NCBI GenBank assembly: GCA_023261345.1
Contig: JAHFPE010000034.1
Coordinates: 1 to 7,386 of the forward strand
Direction: 5' to 3'
Length of the DNA stretch: 7,386 nt
Source: Candidatus Woesearchaeota archaeon
Lineage (GTDB): Archaea; Nanobdellota; Nanobdellia; Woesearchaeales; ARS49
The notes under the pieces: generated by a model
What the model saw: only the letters and a program-made list of their open reading frames with translations
What the model was told of the DNA's origin: nothing
Database searches by the model: none
Made by a program: the position numbers and the translations under genes
Shown: positions 1 through 5,793 of the stretch, piece by piece
How positions within the stretch are numbered: the first letter of the stretch is position 1
Layout: each line of letters begins with the position of its first letter

Positions 1-35
1 ATAAACTTACTATGCAGAAGGTGCGTTTTTACCGC

Positions 36-47
36 AAAATATTAAAA
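36..47 (+). promoter_or_regulatory. TATA-like box before the Lrp-like gene
   Basis: The run AAAATATTAAAA is centred about 27 nt before the ATG at 69, the spacing expected if transcription starts at or next to the start codon (leaderless mRNA). Four other genes in the window show the same spacing. A weak GGAG at 50-53 lies too far from the ATG to be a convincing Shine-Dalgarno site. Bases 1-65 also contain a short open frame ending in TGA at 63-65, which could be the tail of a gene to the left; too little is visible to decide. Confidence 0.5.
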
Positions 48-68
48 CAGGAGCTGTACAGTTGAGAT

Positions 69-1160
69 ATGCGAACAGGAATTGGAAGAATTAGTGAGTC
101 AGAACAAAAGCCAAGAATTGATGTTAAAGACAAGAAGCTCTTGGCACTTCTTTCACAAAATGGAAGAATGCCCGCGTCAGATATTGCACACATTCTCAAA
201 TTGAGTAGAGATGCTATTGCATACCGAATTGCAAAACTACAAGAGCGTGGAGTAATATTACGATTTTGTCCGATTGTAAACCTTGGGATTTTTGGCCATT
301 CAACTTTTCACGTGTTCATGTTGCTTGATGAGAAACGTTCAAAAGAGCACGCAAAACTTCTTGAGCACTTAACTACTCACAATCACACAAAAGCACTCAT
401 GACATATACTGACACGTGGGATGTTGAATGGACGCTTATTGCTAAAGATCTTAAAGAGTTTGATACGTTGCTCACACAGGTGCTCACTAAATTCCCGAGT
501 GTTATTCTCGAGAAAGAAACTCTTGCAGTTGTTAATGCATATACAGATAAGACTCTGCCAGGAGTATATTCTATTGATGTAGGAACTGATCTCGTATCTT
601 CTCATAAATCAATCAACTCGCCAAAGCTACGTTCGAAACGTGTTGATGATAAGGATCTTGATGGGAAAGACCTATTGCTTCTAAGGGAATTAGACTTGAA
701 TTGCAGACAAAGTACATACGAACTTGGCTCATCCATCAAATTGAGTGCAGATGCAGTTTCGTATAGACTCAGAAAGCTCAATTCTTCAGGAATTATTCTA
801 CAGTATTCTACAATTAATAATCTCTCTATTCTTGGTCATTCGTGGTACACATATGTGATAAACTTCACAAAATTTGATACTAAAGATGAAGCGAAATTTA
901 GACAATTTGTTGCAACACATCCCTACATCATTCGCGCAGTAAAGTTATTTGGCCCTTGGGATGTCATGCTGTACATTGTCGCGGATTCTCCCAAGAACTA
1001 TCACGAGACTGTCAAAGAAATCAAGGCAGCATTCTCAGAAATTTTGCATCATTATCAAACATGGCTTAGCCACAAGGAATTGTATTTTACTATGCTACCG
1101 CGAGTTGTGATTGAAGTTGAACATTCACGAAAGCAAGTGAGTCTATTTCACAATATTTAA
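69..1160 (+). CDS. Tandem (double-domain) Lrp/AsnC-family transcriptional regulator
   Basis: Predicted DNA-binding regulator of 363 aa, about twice the length of an ordinary Lrp/AsnC protein. It contains two copies of the same module. The first has a winged helix-turn-helix at residues 17-64 with recognition segment LSRDAIAYRIAKL, then an alpha/beta domain to about 160. The second has a helix-turn-helix at 195-245 with LSADAVSYRLRKL, then a second alpha/beta domain to about 345. The copies are offset by 180 residues and also share NLxIxGHS and a later WDV motif (117-119 and 297-299). In the Lrp family the C-terminal domain mediates oligomerisation and often senses amino acids; which ligand applies here cannot be read. 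The start is ATG 69 because TGA lies in frame at 63-65. Its 3' end overlaps the promoter of the following prenyltransferase gene, so control of that gene is conceivable but not shown. Confidence 0.88.
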   Translation: MRTGIGRISESEQKPRIDVKDKKLLALLSQNGRMPASDIAHILKLSRDAIAYRIAKLQERGVILRFCPIVNLGIFGHSTFHVFMLLDEKRSKEHAKLLEHLTTHNHTKALMTYTDTWDVEWTLIAKDLKEFDTLLTQVLTKFPSVILEKETLAVVNAYTDKTLPGVYSIDVGTDLVSSHKSINSPKLRSKRVDDKDLDGKDLLLLRELDLNCRQSTYELGSSIKLSADAVSYRLRKLNSSGIILQYSTINNLSILGHSWYTYVINFTKFDTKDEAKFRQFVATHPYIIRAVKLFGPWDVMLYIVADSPKNYHETVKEIKAAFSEILHHYQTWLSHKELYFTMLPRVVIEVEHSRKQVSLFHNI

Positions 1161-1163
1161 AAG
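1152..1163 (+). promoter_or_regulatory. TATA box for the cis-prenyltransferase, inside the end of the Lrp-like gene
   Basis: AATATTTAAAAG includes the Lrp-like gene's TAA stop (1158-1160) and is centred about 27-28 nt before the ATG at 1186. The leader between is pyrimidine-rich with no Shine-Dalgarno-like purine run, which fits a leaderless transcript starting near 1186. The prenyltransferase therefore probably has its own promoter even though it lies only 25 nt after the regulator. Read-through from upstream is not excluded. Confidence 0.55.
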
Positions 1164-1185
1164 TCGTTCGCGTTCTCTTCCTTGT

Positions 1186-1920
1186 ATGGTTGAAGAAGAA
1201 ATTCCCAAGAGTGGGGCGAATCGCGTTCCTCGTCATATTGGTATTATTTTGGATGGCAATCGTAGATTTGCAAAAAAGTTGATGCTTAAACCTTGGATGG
1301 GACATGAATGGGGAGCAAAAAAAGTTGAGCAGTTACTGAATTGGATTACTGAACTTGGCATTCGCGAAGTGACGTTGTATAGTTTTTCCATGCAAAACTT
1401 CGATAGACCAAAAGAAGAATTTGAGTTTCTTATGCAATTATTCAAAAAAGAATTCTCTACAATCATCAACGAGCAACTTTTTAACATAAATGCAAAAGGA
1501 ATTCGCATGTCATTCATTGGAAGAATAAATCTTTTTCCTCGATATGTTCAAGATCTCATGCTCGAACTCATGGAGAAAACAAAGAGTAACAATAAGTTTT
1601 TAGTTAATTTCGCAATGGCGTACGGTGGTCGAGAAGAAGTAATTGATGCAGTACAAAAAATTGGTGAACAAATCAAAAGAGGCAAACTTGATGTTACAAC
1701 AATAAATGAACAATCATTTGGCAAATATCTTTATCTTAATTCAGATCCTGACCTCATTATTCGAACAGGAGGAGAGCATCGTACCAGTAATTTTCTTATT
1801 TGGCAATCTTGGTATGCAGAATGGGTATTTCTCGATAAGACCTGGCCAGAATTCGAGAAAGAAGATTTGCTTTGTGCAGTGAAGGAATATGAAGAGCGAG
1901 AGAGAAGGTTGGGGAAGTAG
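1186..1920 (+). CDS. uppS: cis-Prenyltransferase (undecaprenyl/polyprenyl diphosphate synthase family), catalytically complete
   Basis: Enzyme of 244 aa that adds isopentenyl diphosphate units in cis geometry to an allylic primer, giving the long polyprenyl diphosphate that becomes the lipid carrier for surface glycan or glycoprotein assembly. It should act at the cytoplasmic membrane face. All family motifs are visible: HIGIILDGNRRFAKK at 17-31 with catalytic Asp23, Gly-His at 39-40, TLYSFSMQNFDRP at 63-75, an IGR at 111-113, AYGGREE at 145-151, and DPDLIIRTGGEHRTSNFLIW at 187-206. It ends RRLGK, a C-terminal RxG motif like that needed for catalysis across the dimer interface in homodimeric bacterial enzymes and in NgBR. 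Length is normal for the family. Chain length and primer cannot be judged. A degenerate homologue lies at 5794-6414. ATG 1186 is chosen for length, promoter spacing and the motif starting at residue 17. Confidence 0.95.
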   Translation: MVEEEIPKSGANRVPRHIGIILDGNRRFAKKLMLKPWMGHEWGAKKVEQLLNWITELGIREVTLYSFSMQNFDRPKEEFEFLMQLFKKEFSTIINEQLFNINAKGIRMSFIGRINLFPRYVQDLMLELMEKTKSNNKFLVNFAMAYGGREEVIDAVQKIGEQIKRGKLDVTTINEQSFGKYLYLNSDPDLIIRTGGEHRTSNFLIWQSWYAEWVFLDKTWPEFEKEDLLCAVKEYEERERRLGK

Positions 1921-1944
1921 AAATTCTACATAACTGAGCTCAAT

Positions 1945-1965
1945 TAGGGTTCCGGATTAACCCTA
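1945..1965. terminator. Hairpin between convergent genes (possible bidirectional terminator)
   Basis: TAGGGTT (1945-1951) and AACCCTA (1959-1965) form a 7-bp stem with a 7-nt loop, 24 nt after the uppS stop. The right arm contains the stop codon of the PhoH gene coming the other way. There is no strong T-run beside it, so calling it a terminator is tentative; archaeal termination relies more on T-tracts than on hairpins. Confidence 0.35.
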
Positions 1966-3537
1966 GAATCCTCTTAGCACTTCTGCTGCGTGCTGACTCT
2001 CTAAATCACGATAACTCTTTTCTAACACGACAACTCCCACTCCAGAACGTCCGTATGCTGCTTCCATCATAATAGTCACGCCATTGAATGTTTCGTCATA
2101 GTCTGACTGATAGATCTGATGCCGATGGTCGCCCGCAAAAATAATTTTGGAATTTTGCTTTCCTCTTGTGGACAGATGTATTGCAATATCCTCTGGCGCG
2201 TTTTGTATTTCATCAATTGCGCCAAGACTAATATTTGCTCCTGCAATCTCATCGAGAGACAATAACTCTACAACTGGATTTTCAGGTAATTCGTGCGAAG
2301 GTCCTGTCCGTTTAGTTCGATGAAGGGTAAGATCCTGGAAAGGAACGTGTCCTAGCCACGATTCTCTATGCGAATCAATGTACGATCTAAATTGGATTGA
2401 GAGTTTTTCCCAGGGATCTCCCGGAAGTATTCCTAATCTGTGCGCAGGACCGCCGAATTGCATATGCGTTTTTCCAATGTGCAACATTTGGTATTTTCCT
2501 ACGCCTAGAGGTAAACCAGGATGGTTGATTACTTGCGCGACCCCTAATTTTTCTGTAATACTCGTCTTTCCACCGCCTGTTTTTCCTAAGAGAAAAACCC
2601 GATTAAGGTCGCCATTAATACAAGCGTCAATTGCTAGGAGCTGGCGAATGTCGAACTCGGCTGGTGTTGGAGTCCAGAGCTTTTTCATCATATCAGCAAG
2701 ATTTTTTAGTCGAAGCTCTTTGACAATCCCTTTATCATATCCTTCGATTATGCCATCAGGTCTTTTTTTAGCAATTGGTGAGTTACGATACGCTCTCCAA
2801 TTTTCTTTTCCATCAACATAAATAAAATACTGATTAGGTAGAAAAACTGCATTGCCTAATTCGTCTTTTGGTAACACATCTTGCATGATTGCGAAGAAGT
2901 CTGTGGAGGAGATATGTCTAGATTCGCCTGCGCTCCCGCTGTTCATTTTTTCTTCTAATTCTGCAAACTGTAGCGTACGAGGATCAAGTTGAACCACATA
3001 ATTTTCTAGTCGTTCAGGTCTAAAACGTCTGCTACGAATCGGACCTACAGTGTACCCTCTTGAAGAAAGATAAGTTCGAGCAGCTTGTGATTCACTAATT
3101 ACTTCAATAGGAAATTTAGGGCTTTTCTCGTCGGTATTTATTCGTTTGGCATTTGCTTGTACGAGTTCATGAATTCTTGGAAGATTTGGGGGTTTGTCTG
3201 CTGATGCATTGCTGCCATAATTCGTGATAACTCCATAAAGTCCATCACAAAGCTTCATAGGAGTGTTCACCTGAAGTTTTTTCTCTTCCAAGTGTCGAAG
3301 AAGGCTTCTTCTTGTTCTATCCGCGCCACGTCTTGCTGCGTTAAGCGAACTTGGCGGTGCATACAAAAATCCTTCAGGGAAAAATAGCACGTTCACACCA
3401 TTTTCAATCTTTTTTGGAACGAAATCGTAAATTCGATCAGGTGGAAGTGCTTCAATTGCATCGTTTGTTATGACATATGTGTTCTGAATTTTTTCTGTGA
3501 TGGGGGACAGGGGATTATCAGGAGTCATGATCCTCAT
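1963..3537 (-). CDS. PIN-PhoH (PhoH2-like) ATPase with a degenerate N-terminal PIN-like domain
   Basis: Predicted ATP-dependent RNA-processing protein of 524 aa. The C-terminal half is a PhoH P-loop ATPase: Walker A GKTGGGKT at 318-325, RLGILPGDPWEKL at 367-379, Walker B AIDEIQN at 440-446, STRGKQNSKIIFAGDHRHQI at 456-475, and a closing GVVVLEKSYRDLE segment. The region just before it (LWTPTPAEFDIRQLLAIDA) matches the linker of PIN-PhoH proteins. The N-terminal part resembles a PIN domain (TYVITNDAIEAL at 20-30; IEVISESQAARTYLSSRGY at 145-162), but the usual first LDTN aspartate is missing or shifted and the later Asp is Glu, so nuclease activity is doubtful. It is longer than typical PIN-PhoH proteins. 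ATG 3537 is chosen because it forms an ATGA overlap with the upstream stop; GTG 3549 and ATG 3528 are alternatives. Bacterial PhoH2 proteins combine RNA unwinding with RNA cleavage; substrates here are unknown. Confidence 0.85.
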   Translation of the reverse strand: MRIMTPDNPLSPITEKIQNTYVITNDAIEALPPDRIYDFVPKKIENGVNVLFFPEGFLYAPPSSLNAARRGADRTRRSLLRHLEEKKLQVNTPMKLCDGLYGVITNYGSNASADKPPNLPRIHELVQANAKRINTDEKSPKFPIEVISESQAARTYLSSRGYTVGPIRSRRFRPERLENYVVQLDPRTLQFAELEEKMNSGSAGESRHISSTDFFAIMQDVLPKDELGNAVFLPNQYFIYVDGKENWRAYRNSPIAKKRPDGIIEGYDKGIVKELRLKNLADMMKKLWTPTPAEFDIRQLLAIDACINGDLNRVFLLGKTGGGKTSITEKLGVAQVINHPGLPLGVGKYQMLHIGKTHMQFGGPAHRLGILPGDPWEKLSIQFRSYIDSHRESWLGHVPFQDLTLHRTKRTGPSHELPENPVVELLSLDEIAGANISLGAIDEIQNAPEDIAIHLSTRGKQNSKIIFAGDHRHQIYQSDYDETFNGVTIMMEAAYGRSGVGVVVLEKSYRDLESQHAAEVLRGF

Positions 3538-4106
3538 GGACTCCCGCACTTTATGTTCAATGCCCGTGCCTCACAATACAGCATCATTTCAATCACTCTT
3601 TCTTCGGGTCTTCCTCCACTTACTAAGTGTCCATCGGAAAGATCGAGCGTAGATGGCTTCCATCGATCGGGATTTTCTATACCCCGTACTGCATTTCTGT
3701 ACGTTCCACGTACTTCTGCATCCTGTAGCGCGCGTACAACAATCCCGCCCACAGTTAGGTACTTGTCTGGAGACCAATTTGGTTTGTTGAATGTCGCATC
3801 AGTATCGCCTAATATTTTGATGAAATGGCTATTCAAATGATCCTTATCCTGACAACCAAATAAGATGTCTTCTTGTGGAGCGCCTTCCAGTAATTTATAA
3901 AAGCAGTGTGATATACATGCAACTTCTTTTATCAGAGATTGTCGAGAACCTGCCTGTACAGTTTGAGACACGTTTCCCAACAGTACAGCTCCAACAGTAA
4001 CTGCAGTTCCTAGAAGTTCCTTCGCACGCCCTTCATCTGTACCGCGTTTTGTCTCCCATAATAAAGAAAGACAGTATACTTTATCTAGAATTTGTAACGT
4101 CCCCAT
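3534..4106 (-). CDS. Hypothetical protein translationally coupled to PIN-PhoH
   Basis: Protein of 190 aa that I do not recognise. It appears soluble: no signal peptide and no convincing membrane span, although residues 31-50 are fairly hydrophobic. Cysteines are scattered (12, 64, 68, 85, 178, 187) without a clear metal-binding spacing. It is a real gene rather than a shadow: it starts with ATG about 27 nt after a good TATA box, and its TGA stop overlaps the next gene's ATG as ATGA, the usual sign of a shared mRNA and coupled translation. The pairing suggests a partner or regulator of the PhoH ATPase. In mycobacteria a small PhoAT protein overlaps PhoH2 in a similar gene order, but this protein is much larger and I see no sequence resemblance. 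Confidence 0.75.
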   Translation of the reverse strand: MGTLQILDKVYCLSLLWETKRGTDEGRAKELLGTAVTVGAVLLGNVSQTVQAGSRQSLIKEVACISHCFYKLLEGAPQEDILFGCQDKDHLNSHFIKILGDTDATFNKPNWSPDKYLTVGGIVVRALQDAEVRGTYRNAVRGIENPDRWKPSTLDLSDGHLVSGGRPEERVIEMMLYCEARALNIKCGSP

Positions 4107-4129
4107 ACTGTGCCTTTCAACAACAGTGC

Positions 4130-4135
4130 TTTATA
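4130..4135 (-). promoter_or_regulatory. TATA box for the 190-aa gene / PIN-PhoH operon
   Basis: On the minus strand the sequence reads GATATAAAGC, with TATAAA centred 26-27 nt upstream of the ATG at 4106. This places transcription start at or within a few bases of the ATG, so the two-gene operon is probably leaderless at its first gene. Confidence 0.6.
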
Positions 4136-4209
4136 TCATTTTCTATTCTAAAGGAGTAAATAGTATGATGCGGTGAGAAGAATCAAGCACGTATTTTATC
4201 GCCAAAACC

Positions 4210-4216
4210 TATTTAA
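4210..4216 (+). promoter_or_regulatory. TATA box for the winged-helix gene
   Basis: TATTTAA is centred 28 nt before the ATG at 4241. The stretch between is pyrimidine-rich and has no Shine-Dalgarno motif. The divergent minus-strand box at 4130-4135 lies about 80 nt away, so both promoters share one intergenic region and could be controlled together. Confidence 0.5.
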
Positions 4217-4240
4217 CCTCTTGCTTCACACATCATCCTC

Positions 4241-4543
4241 ATGGCTCGTGGTCGTCCTCCAAATTCGCGCATTCGTCAGAATATTGTAGAGATTCTGCAT
4301 GTGATCGGTAAAGGGTATGGCTATCAAATTCACAAGTTCTATCAAGAGCTGTATCCTCCGTGCACAAGAGAAGTGATTTATTATCATTTGCATAAAGGAG
4401 TTGTACTTGAAGAATTTCAGATTGAAGAAATAAAAGAGGAACCTGGAGATTACAGTTGGGGTAAGACTGTTGAAAAGACGTATTATGTACTTGGAAAAAA
4501 TGCAATGCCAAAAGGAGATGTAAAAGCAGAAACTCTGAGGTGA
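4241..4543 (+). CDS. Small winged-helix (PadR-like) DNA-binding protein with AT-hook-like N-terminus
   Basis: Protein of 100 aa, predicted to bind DNA. The first residues, MARGRPP, contain the RGRP core of an AT-hook, which inserts into the minor groove of AT-rich DNA. Residues 11-55 (IRQNIVEILHVIGKGYGYQIHKFYQEL, then REVIYYHLHKGVVLEEF) match a winged-helix domain of PadR-like architecture: two helices, a recognition helix with YYHL, and a wing running through EEIKEE to EKTYYVLGK at about 78-87. The large C-terminal dimerisation domain of classical PadR proteins is absent. I associate this short form with DPANN archaea. It is divergent from the 190-aa/PhoH operon and sits directly before the repeat-rich intergenic region, either of which could hold its targets (inference). 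Confidence 0.8.
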   Translation: MARGRPPNSRIRQNIVEILHVIGKGYGYQIHKFYQELYPPCTREVIYYHLHKGVVLEEFQIEEIKEEPGDYSWGKTVEKTYYVLGKNAMPKGDVKAETLR

Positions 4544-4592
4544 GGAAATCGTTAATATGTCTGTTGTTTCATCCTTAGCAATCAAGTGTTAG

Positions 4593-4760
4593 GTAAAAAT
4601 TAAAAAGAATTCTTACTACAACTGGCAACATCGTAATAAAAATGAAAGACTCTTAATAACTTCTCTTCATTACAACTAGCAACAAATGAACATAGAGACG
4701 GGTAAGAAAATGAAACACTCTCACTAGGTTCTCTTTACTACGGCTAGCAACGAAAATTCA
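4593..4760 (+). repeat. Degenerate tandem repeat, two good copies and one shortened copy
   Basis: Copies begin at 4633 and 4702 (period 69 nt) and match at about 40 of 51 aligned positions by hand count. Shared blocks are AAAATGAAA, ACTCT, TTCTCTT and CTAGCAAC. A shortened first copy at 4593-4629 keeps the ends, GTAA and TACAACTGGCAAC, but lacks about 13 internal bases. A possible worn fourth copy of the 3' end is at 4792-4814 (CTCTCGACTACGACGACAA). The copies are too diverged and too irregularly spaced for a CRISPR. Confidence 0.6.
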
Positions 4761-4763
4761 TGT

Positions 4764-4781
4764 GGGGGGAAGTATCCCCCC
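4764..4781. repeat. G6-loop-C6 hairpin
   Basis: GGGGGG (4764-4769), loop AAGTAT, CCCCCC (4776-4781) is a perfect six-pair GC stem in otherwise AT-rich DNA. No T-run follows directly, so it is not a classical intrinsic terminator. It could cap or stabilise an RNA made from this region. Confidence 0.6.
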
Positions 4782-4867
4782 GACAACCCCTCTCTCGACT
4801 ACGACGACAAATTCCGGGCGAAAAAAAATACGAGGATGAGATTCAGTACAAAGAATGTAGCTGAACG

Positions 4868-4916
4868 TTTTTTTCTTTTTGTTCAACTTTTTCTTTTTAG
4901 AAAAAAGAAAAAGTTG
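4868..4916. terminator. T-rich tracts with a perfect 15-bp inverted repeat (likely bidirectional terminator)
   Basis: A run of seven T, then C and five T (4868-4880), is followed by an inverted repeat: CAACTTTTTCTTTTT (4884-4898), loop AGA, and its exact complement (4902-4916). Every T-tract on the plus strand is mirrored by one on the minus strand. Archaeal RNA polymerase stops at such T-tracts, so this could end transcripts from either side. The weak flanking pair TGAAC (4862-4866) and GTTCA (4881-4885) may extend the structure. Confidence 0.5.
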
Positions 4917-4980
4917 CATGAATACCTTTCTGCATTCTGTAATAACAAAGAATCTTCCACCCAAAAAGTTGCATGAATAC
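4908..4980 (+). repeat. Direct repeat AAAAAGTTGCATGAATAC, two copies 55 nt apart
   Basis: The 18-nt sequence occurs exactly at 4908-4925 and 4963-4980. Similarity continues for about 25 nt after each copy (TTTC, then GTAAT and an AAAG-like run), so the unit is a roughly 55-nt tandem duplication that has diverged. The first copy overlaps the right arm of the perfect inverted repeat. No relation to the CTAGCAAC repeat family upstream is apparent. Confidence 0.75.
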
Positions 4981-5064
4981 ATTTCCGACTCGAGTAATTA
5001 AAAGAAATATCCGAAAAGAAAAATGGCAAGAATCTTTTCAGTATCGCCACATTTCCTAAATCTT

Positions 5065-5070
5065 CTTATA
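5065..5070 (+). promoter_or_regulatory. TATA-like box for the methyltransferase gene
   Basis: CTTATA is centred about 25-26 nt before the ATG at 5093, consistent with a leaderless transcript. A second candidate, TATAAA at 5075-5080, is only 13-18 nt before the ATG and would put transcription start inside the gene, so it is less likely. Confidence 0.4.
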
Positions 5071-5092
5071 CTCCTATAAATCTTCTTCTCTT

Positions 5093-5785
5093 ATGCTTAC
5101 CATCATCCTTGTTGAGCCAGAGCATTCGAGTAATGTTGGTTCTGTTGCAAGAGTTATGGCAAATTTCGGAGCTGAAAAACTCGTGCTTGTTAATCCACAA
5201 TGTAATCATCTTGATGAGAATGCGATTCAGTACGCAAAACGAGCAACGCCAATTCTCAAGAAAGCAAGTGTTCTGAAGTGCTGGGAAGATCTTTCCAAAC
5301 TCAAACTTCATTCGCTGATTGGAACAACTGCGCTAGTCGGAAGTAATTACAATTTACATAGAGCACCTCTCACACCCTCACAATTATCGAAGGTGCTGAG
5401 CATGAAGTCATCTTGTGGAATTGTATTTGGCAGAGAAGGTCATGGTTTGTTTAATGAAGAAATAATGGCGTGCGATTTAATTTGTACAATTCCTGCAAGT
5501 AAAGAATATGGAACTCTTAATCTGAGTCATTCAGTTGCTGTTGTTCTTAGCACGATTTTTGCAGCAACGCAAATTGAACATACAACGACTCAAGTTGCTT
5601 TTGCGTCTGCAGCGGATAAACTTCGCGTGCTATCTCTTCTTAAAGAAACTCTTACAAGAATGCCTTTTGCATCGCAGGAGCGAAGAGAATCGCAAGTGCT
5701 TGTGTGGAAACGGCTTCTTGCAAAAGCAGCACTCACAAAACGAGAAACGCTTGTCTTGCTTGGCTTTTTAAGAAAGATTCACTAA
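5093..5785 (+). CDS. trmJ: SPOUT-family RNA 2'-O-methyltransferase, TrmJ type
   Basis: Protein of 230 aa predicted to methylate a ribose 2'-OH using S-adenosylmethionine, most likely at position 32 of the tRNA anticodon loop as in archaeal TrmJ. The three SpoU motifs are present: SNVGSVARVMANFG at 13-26 with catalytic-type Arg20, IVFGREGHGLFNEE at 110-123, and IPASKEYGTLNLSHSVAV at 133-150. The last two form the trefoil-knot cofactor site. A helical C-terminal extension (about 175-230, with RESQVLVWKRLLAKAALTKRE) fits the TrmJ dimerisation tail and argues against the shorter TrmL. The exact RNA target is inferred from family only. ATG 5093 is the natural start, directly before the first strand of the fold. 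It stops 8 bp short of the convergent gene's stop, and T-rich DNA there (CTTCTTTTATTCTTTT) probably ends its transcript. Confidence 0.85.
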   Translation: MLTIILVEPEHSSNVGSVARVMANFGAEKLVLVNPQCNHLDENAIQYAKRATPILKKASVLKCWEDLSKLKLHSLIGTTALVGSNYNLHRAPLTPSQLSKVLSMKSSCGIVFGREGHGLFNEEIMACDLICTIPASKEYGTLNLSHSVAVVLSTIFAATQIEHTTTQVAFASAADKLRVLSLLKETLTRMPFASQERRESQVLVWKRLLAKAALTKRETLVLLGFLRKIH

Positions 5786-5793
5786 AACTTCTT

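Larger units (their letters stand above)
4544..5092. other. 549-nt non-coding region rich in repeats and palindromes
   Basis: No convincing coding sequence is present. The longest open frame, on the minus strand at 4758-4982, is low in complexity (poly-Lys) and arises from the repeats themselves. The region holds, in order: two to four degenerate copies of a unit containing CTAGCAAC (about 4593-4814), a G6/C6 hairpin (4764-4781), T-rich tracts and a perfect 15-bp inverted repeat (4868-4916), a 55-nt-spaced direct repeat (4908-4980), and the trmJ promoter (about 5065). A structured RNA, a regulatory region, or worn-down tandem duplications could each explain it. No tRNA T-loop, snoRNA C/D box pair or CRISPR-like spacing was found. 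Confidence 0.6.

Noticed and set aside
3..65. 3' end of a gene entering from the left, frame ending TGA at 63-65
   Set aside because: Only 20 codons are visible with no recognisable sequence, and the same bases hold a plausible promoter, so it is not reported as a gene.
2378..2821. Plus-strand 147-aa open frame opposite the PhoH gene
   Set aside because: Lies antisense to the Walker A and linker region of a clearly real gene; the translation has no recognisable domain.
3538..3549. GTG start at 3549 for the PIN-PhoH gene
   Set aside because: ATG 3537 gives a standard ATGA overlap with the upstream stop and follows GGGAG at a suitable distance.
4165..4176. Tiny frame ATG ATG CGG TGA behind AAAGGAG, a possible leader peptide
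   Set aside because: Only three codons, and it lies upstream of the winged-helix TATA box (4210-4216), so it would not be in that gene's transcript. Probably chance.
4140..4190. C/D-box guide RNA suggested by ATGATG near 4165
   Set aside because: No matching CTGA box at a suitable distance and no second C'/D' pair.
4593..4980. CRISPR array
   Set aside because: Repeats are degenerate, of two unrelated kinds, with irregular spacing and no unique spacers or cas genes nearby.
4758..4982. Minus-strand 74-aa open frame
   Set aside because: Low-complexity, Lys-rich translation produced by the palindrome and direct repeats; no family resemblance and no promoter at useful spacing.
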